Positions 60,263-64,000 of a stretch of DNA of 64,000 bases are shown here, in pieces. How positions within the stretch are numbered: the first letter of the stretch is position 1; each line of letters starts with the position of its first letter. A program made the translations under genes and the position numbers. Under the pieces are notes generated by a model, which had not been told where the DNA came from, searched no databases, and saw only the letters and a list, made by a program, of their open reading frames with translations. This stretch comes from Methanothrix harundinacea (GTDB taxonomy: Archaea; Halobacteriota; Methanosarcinia; Methanotrichales; Methanotrichaceae): the NCBI GenBank assembly GCA_002506535.1, contig DAXT01000002.1, positions 51,832 through 115,831 of the forward strand, in the 5' to 3' direction.

Positions 60263-61075
60263 ATGGTTCTGAAGATTGGGCTTGTCGGCTGCGGAGCGAT
60301 CGGGACCGAGATCGCTAAAGCGATAGATAGAGGCGAAATCGAGGCATCCCTGGTGGGGGTCTTCGATCGGAACGTCGAGAGGGCGGGGGAGCTGGCGAGA
60401 TCCCTATCGTCAGAACCCCCCGTCCTGGAGCTTTTGGATCTGGTGGAGAGGTCAGAGATCGTGGTGGAGGCCGCCTCCCAGAGGGCGGTCCCCGAGGTGG
60501 CGAAGGCCGCCCTCGAGAGGGGGCGGGACCTGATGATCATGTCCGTAGGAGCGCTCCTCGACAGGGGACTGCGCAGGACCCTGGAGGATCTGGCAAAGAT
60601 CCACAGATCTCGGATCTACATCCCCTCTGGAGCGATATCGGGGCTCGACGGGCTGAAGTCCGCGGGCTCTGCGAAGATCGAGCTCGTCACCCTCACCACC
60701 ACCAAGAACCCGAAAGGGTTCGCGGGGGCGCCTTACATCGAAGAGATGGAGATCGACCTCGACGCCATCACCGAGGCGACGGTCATATTCGAGGGGTCGG
60801 CGGAGGAGGCGGTCGCCGCCTTCCCCGCCAACGTCAACGTCGCGGCGACCTTGAGCCTGGCGGCCCGGGGCTCGAAGGTGAGGGTCAGGATCGTCGCCGA
60901 TCCAAAGACGAAAGTGAACATCCACCAGATAACAGCCGAGGGGTCCTTCGGCCGGATCTCCACCAGGGTCGAGAACGTCCCCTTCCCCAGGAACCCCAAG
61001 ACCAGCTATCTAGCCGCCCTATCGGCGATAGCCACCTTGCAATCCATCGCCGAGCCGATCAAGATAGGGACCTAG
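60263..61075 (+). CDS. nadX: L-aspartate dehydrogenase
   Basis: 270 residues. NAD(P)-dependent oxidation of aspartate to iminoaspartate for quinolinate synthesis, replacing NadB. Rossmann motif GLVGCGAIGTEIA (7-19); IYIPSGAISGLDGLKSA holds the substrate-binding SGA loop; FPANVNVAATLSLAA carries the catalytic region, with NIHQI histidine nearby (VNIHQITAEGSFG). Full length. Overlaps the convergent beta-helix gene by four bases. Confidence 0.93.
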   Translation: MVLKIGLVGCGAIGTEIAKAIDRGEIEASLVGVFDRNVERAGELARSLSSEPPVLELLDLVERSEIVVEAASQRAVPEVAKAALERGRDLMIMSVGALLDRGLRRTLEDLAKIHRSRIYIPSGAISGLDGLKSAGSAKIELVTLTTTKNPKGFAGAPYIEEMEIDLDAITEATVIFEGSAEEAVAAFPANVNVAATLSLAARGSKVRVRIVADPKTKVNIHQITAEGSFGRISTRVENVPFPRNPKTSYLAALSAIATLQSIAEPIKIGT

Positions 61076-62553
61076 AACCAGAGATTCCGGGGCTCTTTAC
61101 TCCCAATAACTATCATCTCGTTCTCCACCTTGTAGGGGAGGTCGTCGGCGGGGTTGTAGGTGGCGTACCGGGCCAGGTCCTCCCAGGCCCTCTCCAGGTC
61201 CATGTTCCCCTCAGCGGGCTTCATCAGGGGCCGCCAGTCAACGGCACAGCTGCTCCCCTTGGGTATCCAGTAGGGGTCGTCGCCGATACCGTCGCCGTCC
61301 CGGTCCCGGCCGCGGTAGTCGTCGTAGTAGTTGCCGACGGTGGCGTTCCAGAAGTTGTGGCTGGCGTTGTCGTAGCCGGATATGAGGTTCCGCCTGAAGT
61401 TGTTCATGTAGACGAGGTTGTTCTCGTTCTTGTCCAGCCTTATTCCGTTGCTGTTCTTCGATATCTCGTTGTAGCATATCAGGTTGAACGCTGACCCCCT
61501 GGTAAGGTCGAGGCCGTTGAGGTTCTCCTCCAGGACGTTTCCCGCCACCAGGTTGTAGCTGCTGTTCTCCTGGATGCTGATCCCGATCCCCCTGACGCCG
61601 GTATCCCCGCCCCCCTTCGTCGCCCGGTTATTCAGTATCGAGTTATTCGATCCCGAGGCGATGACCATCCCGTAGTAAAGGTTCCTGTCCAGGCTGTTAT
61701 TCTGAACAACGGTCCTGGACGAGTTCCAGAGGAAGAGACCCTGCCAGTTTCTGACAAACTCGTTTGCGAGGACCTGACAGCCGACAGACTTCTTCAGCAT
61801 AACCCCCACCCCGGAGTTGCCGGAGAAGAGGTTCTCCTCCAGGAGGATTTCCCCAGACCCCTCTATCTGGACCCCGTATTTGCGGCACTCCCGGAAGGTG
61901 GATCCCTCCACCGTTGCGAGATCGCACCCCTGAAGCGATAGGCCGCTGTCGCATCTCAGGAAGGAGGCGTTTTTGATGGTGAAGTTCCTGGACCCCATGA
62001 CCAGGACCCCGACCTCCGACCCCTCCACCACCAGATCCTCGATGGATACGTCGTCGCCGTCGACGTAGACCCCGGAGTTGGGGAGGTTGAGGGTGTAATG
62101 AGACTTTCTGCTCGATGTGTCCATGTAGTAGCTGAACTTGTCGTCCTGGTTCTTCGCAACCCCCAACACCCTGAACCCCTGGATTCTGACCCCGTCCGAC
62201 TTTATACTGATGGCGGGGTTCTGGGTCTGGGCCTTGATTGAAGGGGCCGCTTCCCCGCGGATGGTGAGGGGCTTGTCGACGGTGAAGGGTCCGTATACCC
62301 CCGAAGGGACGATCACCGTATCCCCCGGATCCGCCCCGTCGATCGCCGCCTGGAGGTCGCCGGAGGCGAAGATGGGAGCGGCTGACGCCGACCCCACCAG
62401 GGCGAGGATCGATAGGAGAAGGGATAATGTAGCTACAGCTCGATTCGGTCTGAACTTCCTCGCCCGGCCTTCCTCGGACGATCCCTTCTCAGTGTCTGAA
62501 GTGGCGCATGCCGGTGAAGACCATGGCCATCCCTTGTTCGTCTGCAGCTTCAA
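61072..62553 (-). CDS. NosD-like right-handed beta-helix surface protein (copy 2)
   Basis: 493 residues. A signal segment (VATLSLLLSILALVGSASA) is followed by PbH1 beta-helix repeats from about 65 to 400 (NFTIKNASF, CDLATVEGSTFRECR, SRTVVQNNSLDRNL, NNSILNNRAT), then a short C-terminal region with EF-hand-like GRDRDGDGIGDDPYW. The only start in frame is a TTG at 62553, inside the purH 3' end (65-base overlap), so the real N-terminus is uncertain. It is coupled to purH on the same strand. Confidence 0.82.
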   Translation of the reverse strand: MKLQTNKGWPWSSPACATSDTEKGSSEEGRARKFRPNRAVATLSLLLSILALVGSASAAPIFASGDLQAAIDGADPGDTVIVPSGVYGPFTVDKPLTIRGEAAPSIKAQTQNPAISIKSDGVRIQGFRVLGVAKNQDDKFSYYMDTSSRKSHYTLNLPNSGVYVDGDDVSIEDLVVEGSEVGVLVMGSRNFTIKNASFLRCDSGLSLQGCDLATVEGSTFRECRKYGVQIEGSGEILLEENLFSGNSGVGVMLKKSVGCQVLANEFVRNWQGLFLWNSSRTVVQNNSLDRNLYYGMVIASGSNNSILNNRATKGGGDTGVRGIGISIQENSSYNLVAGNVLEENLNGLDLTRGSAFNLICYNEISKNSNGIRLDKNENNLVYMNNFRRNLISGYDNASHNFWNATVGNYYDDYRGRDRDGDGIGDDPYWIPKGSSCAVDWRPLMKPAEGNMDLERAWEDLARYATYNPADDLPYKVENEMIVIGSKEPRNLWF

Positions 62554-63865
62554 TCACCTCAGCATCCCTGATGGAGCCCCCCGGATGAACGACGGCGGTG
62601 GCCCCAGCCTCGAAGGTCCTGTCGAGGCCGTCTCGGAAGGGGAAGAAGGAGTCGGTGGCCGCCACCGTCCCCCTGGTATCCAGGCCGTGCTCTACGGCCT
62701 TCTCCGCCCCGAAGCGGGCCGAGTCGACCCTGGAGACCTGCCCCGAGCCGATCCCGACCGTCTGGTTCGGGGTGGCGTAGACTAGGGCGTTGGACTTGAC
62801 GTATTTTGTCACCTTCCAGGCGAACCGCAGGGCCATCGTCTCGGCGGGGGTTGGGCCCCGTTCCGTCACCACCTTCCACTCCATTATGTCCCCACGGTCG
62901 TAGTCCTGGACGAGGAGGCCGCCGAAGACGCTCTTGGATTGGCTCCCCTGGTAGAGCTGGTCGCGCCCCTCCAGAAGCTCGGTGACGTCCAGGATCCTCC
63001 GGTTCGGCTTCTCCATCAAGATCGCGAGCGCCTCGGGGTCGTAGCCAGGAGCCAGGAGGACCTCGATGAAGTGGTCGCGCATCTCTTCCGCCAGCTCCAC
63101 CCCCACCGGCTCGGAGAAGCCCATCACCCCGCCGAAGGCGCTCTTGGGGTCGGTGGATAGTGCCCTCCTGTAAGCCTCCACCCCGTCCTGGCCGTAGGCG
63201 ACGCCGCAGGGGTTTGCGTGCTTCACGATCACCGAGAGGCACCGGTCTTCCTTAACGCCGTCATACTCCACCAGGTCGACGAGCATCTCCAGGGTCGCCT
63301 CGGCGTCGACGACGTTGTTGTAGGACATCTCCTTCCCGGAGAGCTTCGGGGCCCGGTGGAGGCCGAAGCCGTCGGGCTTCGAGTACAAAGAGGCCTTCTG
63401 GTGCCAGTTCTCCCCGTACCGAAGGTCCTGGACCTTCTCGTAGGCCTGGACGAGGAGGCGGGGGCTCTCTCCCTGGAGGGCGGCAAGGATCTCCGCCCCC
63501 CTCGATATGGAGCGGTATACCGCCTCGGAGGCTAGCTCCCTTCGTGAGCCCTCGCAGAGGCCGCCCTCCTTCTCCAACTCCTCAATAAACCCGCCGAACC
63601 TATCAGGACCAATCAGGACGGGGCAGCCGCTCTCTACAGCCGCCATGACGGCCGCCGGTCCGAAGGGGGCGGAATCGAAGCTCTTATCGCAGAGGACGAG
63701 CCGGTCGGATCCACCCCCCAGGCCGCCTCCTGCGGAGGCGATCTCTTTCAGGAGTTCGGCGGGGTTGGACCTGTTGACGATAACCCCCTTCTCCTCCAGA
63801 CGGCTCAGAAAATCGTTAACCTCGGAAGACTCGCGAGCCAGGACGATAACTTGCCTAATCTGCAT
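62489..63865 (-). CDS. purH: AICAR formyltransferase, PurH type with reduced N-terminal domain
   Basis: 458 residues from ATG 63865. Adds the formyl group to AICAR from 10-formyl-folate. The transformylase domain is complete: LRYGENWHQKASLY, SYNNVVDAEATLEMLVDL, VIVKHANPCGVA, DPKSAFGGVMGF, SQSKSVFGGLLVQ, RGTVAATDSFFPFRDG and AVVHPGGSIRDAEVI. The N-terminal domain, about 140 residues, lacks the IMP cyclohydrolase motif (FPEILDGRVKTLHPKIHGG-like) of the bacterial bifunctional enzyme, so cyclohydrolase is probably supplied by another protein such as PurO. The alternative ATG at 63883 lies too near the TATA box. Confidence 0.88.
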   Translation of the reverse strand: MQIRQVIVLARESSEVNDFLSRLEEKGVIVNRSNPAELLKEIASAGGGLGGGSDRLVLCDKSFDSAPFGPAAVMAAVESGCPVLIGPDRFGGFIEELEKEGGLCEGSRRELASEAVYRSISRGAEILAALQGESPRLLVQAYEKVQDLRYGENWHQKASLYSKPDGFGLHRAPKLSGKEMSYNNVVDAEATLEMLVDLVEYDGVKEDRCLSVIVKHANPCGVAYGQDGVEAYRRALSTDPKSAFGGVMGFSEPVGVELAEEMRDHFIEVLLAPGYDPEALAILMEKPNRRILDVTELLEGRDQLYQGSQSKSVFGGLLVQDYDRGDIMEWKVVTERGPTPAETMALRFAWKVTKYVKSNALVYATPNQTVGIGSGQVSRVDSARFGAEKAVEHGLDTRGTVAATDSFFPFRDGLDRTFEAGATAVVHPGGSIRDAEVIEAADEQGMAMVFTGMRHFRH

Positions 63866-63893
63866 GAAAACCTTGATCGTCATGGTCTTAAGG

Positions 63894-63902
63894 TTATTTT
63901 AA
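63894..63902 (-). promoter_or_regulatory. TATA box, purH
   Basis: TTATTTTAA on the plus strand (TTAAAATAA on the minus strand), about 30 bases before the ATG at 63865 and only 15 before the ATG at 63883. It supports the shorter protein and a leaderless message. Confidence 0.45.
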
Positions 63903-64000
63903 CGTTGCCCCCTATCCCGGTTTTAATATAGGCGATGCCGATTATACCCCCGTTTGTGGCAGGCAGGAGATCGGATCTCCATAGCCGATTCTCCATAGCC

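Noticed and set aside
1..64000. tRNA, rRNA or CRISPR arrays
   Set aside because: I scanned for cloverleaf-like T-loop motifs and regularly spaced repeats and found none I could support; only short tandem or inverted repeats are present.

Overview
The window looks like a chromosome segment of a high-GC, acetate-type methanogen of the class Methanosarcinia. Methanotrichaceae (Methanothrix/Methanocrinis-like) is my best guess, inferred from gene content and not from a marker gene. Support comes from a methanogen-type S-layer gene, two genes of coenzyme F430 synthesis (cfbC, cfbB), a fused Fae-Hps, an F420-dependent NADP reductase, an FwdC-like protein, archaeal PurP, archease/RtcB, Trm1, TrmJ and Tsr3. 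Many genes have an archaeal TATA box 25-33 bases before the start codon and no leader. Others have a GGAGG or GAGGTGA ribosome binding site. Apart from the AT-rich first 300 bases, the coding DNA is uniformly GC-rich. I saw no rRNA, tRNA or CRISPR array.

Layout. 1-462: edge of an AT-rich foreign island (HEPN-type gene end) abutting a broken UPF0175-type fragment. 0.6-8.4 kb: S-layer protein, cfbC-cfbB, two paralogous FMN-binding proteins and small unknowns. 8.5-14.5 kb: a surface protein frameshifted in a ten-G run, a phosphodiesterase, a double-SIS protein, purP, a HisB-like protein lacking metal ligands, and a pair of secreted proteins. 14.7-19.6 kb: an operon of an HTH-cupin regulator, an acyl-CoA synthetase fused to a 2[4Fe-4S] ferredoxin, and a 2-oxoacid:ferredoxin oxidoreductase (alpha, and fused beta-gamma). 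19.8-24 kb: archease-rtcB-trmJ, two RDD membrane proteins and a small Sm-like protein. 24.4-28.6 kb: DUF166 protein and divergent HxlR regulator sharing a palindrome, bacterial-type ribBA, Hsp20, Tsr3. 28.7-34 kb: valS, CYTH protein, presenilin-type protease, zinc ribbon, trm1. 34.1-39.1 kb: a candidate structured RNA, npdG, and a NuoE-NuoF-(NuoG/FrhB) operon. 39.6-50.2 kb: TraB, site-2 protease, metal-chelate binding protein and many exported proteins. 50.3-64 kb: fae-hps, a frameshifted phosphatase-like gene, thiC, DUF373, an FwdC paralog, a tubulin/FtsZ-like protein, nadC/nadX, a second beta-helix protein and a PurH-type formyltransferase.

How the parts fit. Cofactor synthesis is the strongest theme: F430 (cfbB/C), riboflavin (ribBA), NAD (nadX, nadC), thiamine (thiC), and purine/AICAR steps (purP and purH). 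Redox chemistry is the second theme: npdG links F420 and NADP, and the nearby NuoEF-FrhB-type operon looks like a soluble NAD(P)H/F420/ferredoxin oxidoreductase. The acyl-CoA synthetase-ferredoxin fusion with the oxidoreductase operon looks like a route between free acids and 2-oxoacids. RNA repair and modification (archease, RtcB, TrmJ, Trm1, Tsr3) and cell-surface proteins make up most of the rest.

The items most worth a second look are the NuoEF-FrhB operon, the acyl-CoA synthetase-ferredoxin fusion, the structured RNA candidate at about 34.15-34.26 kb, the HxlR/DUF166 pair, and several broken or oddly started genes.
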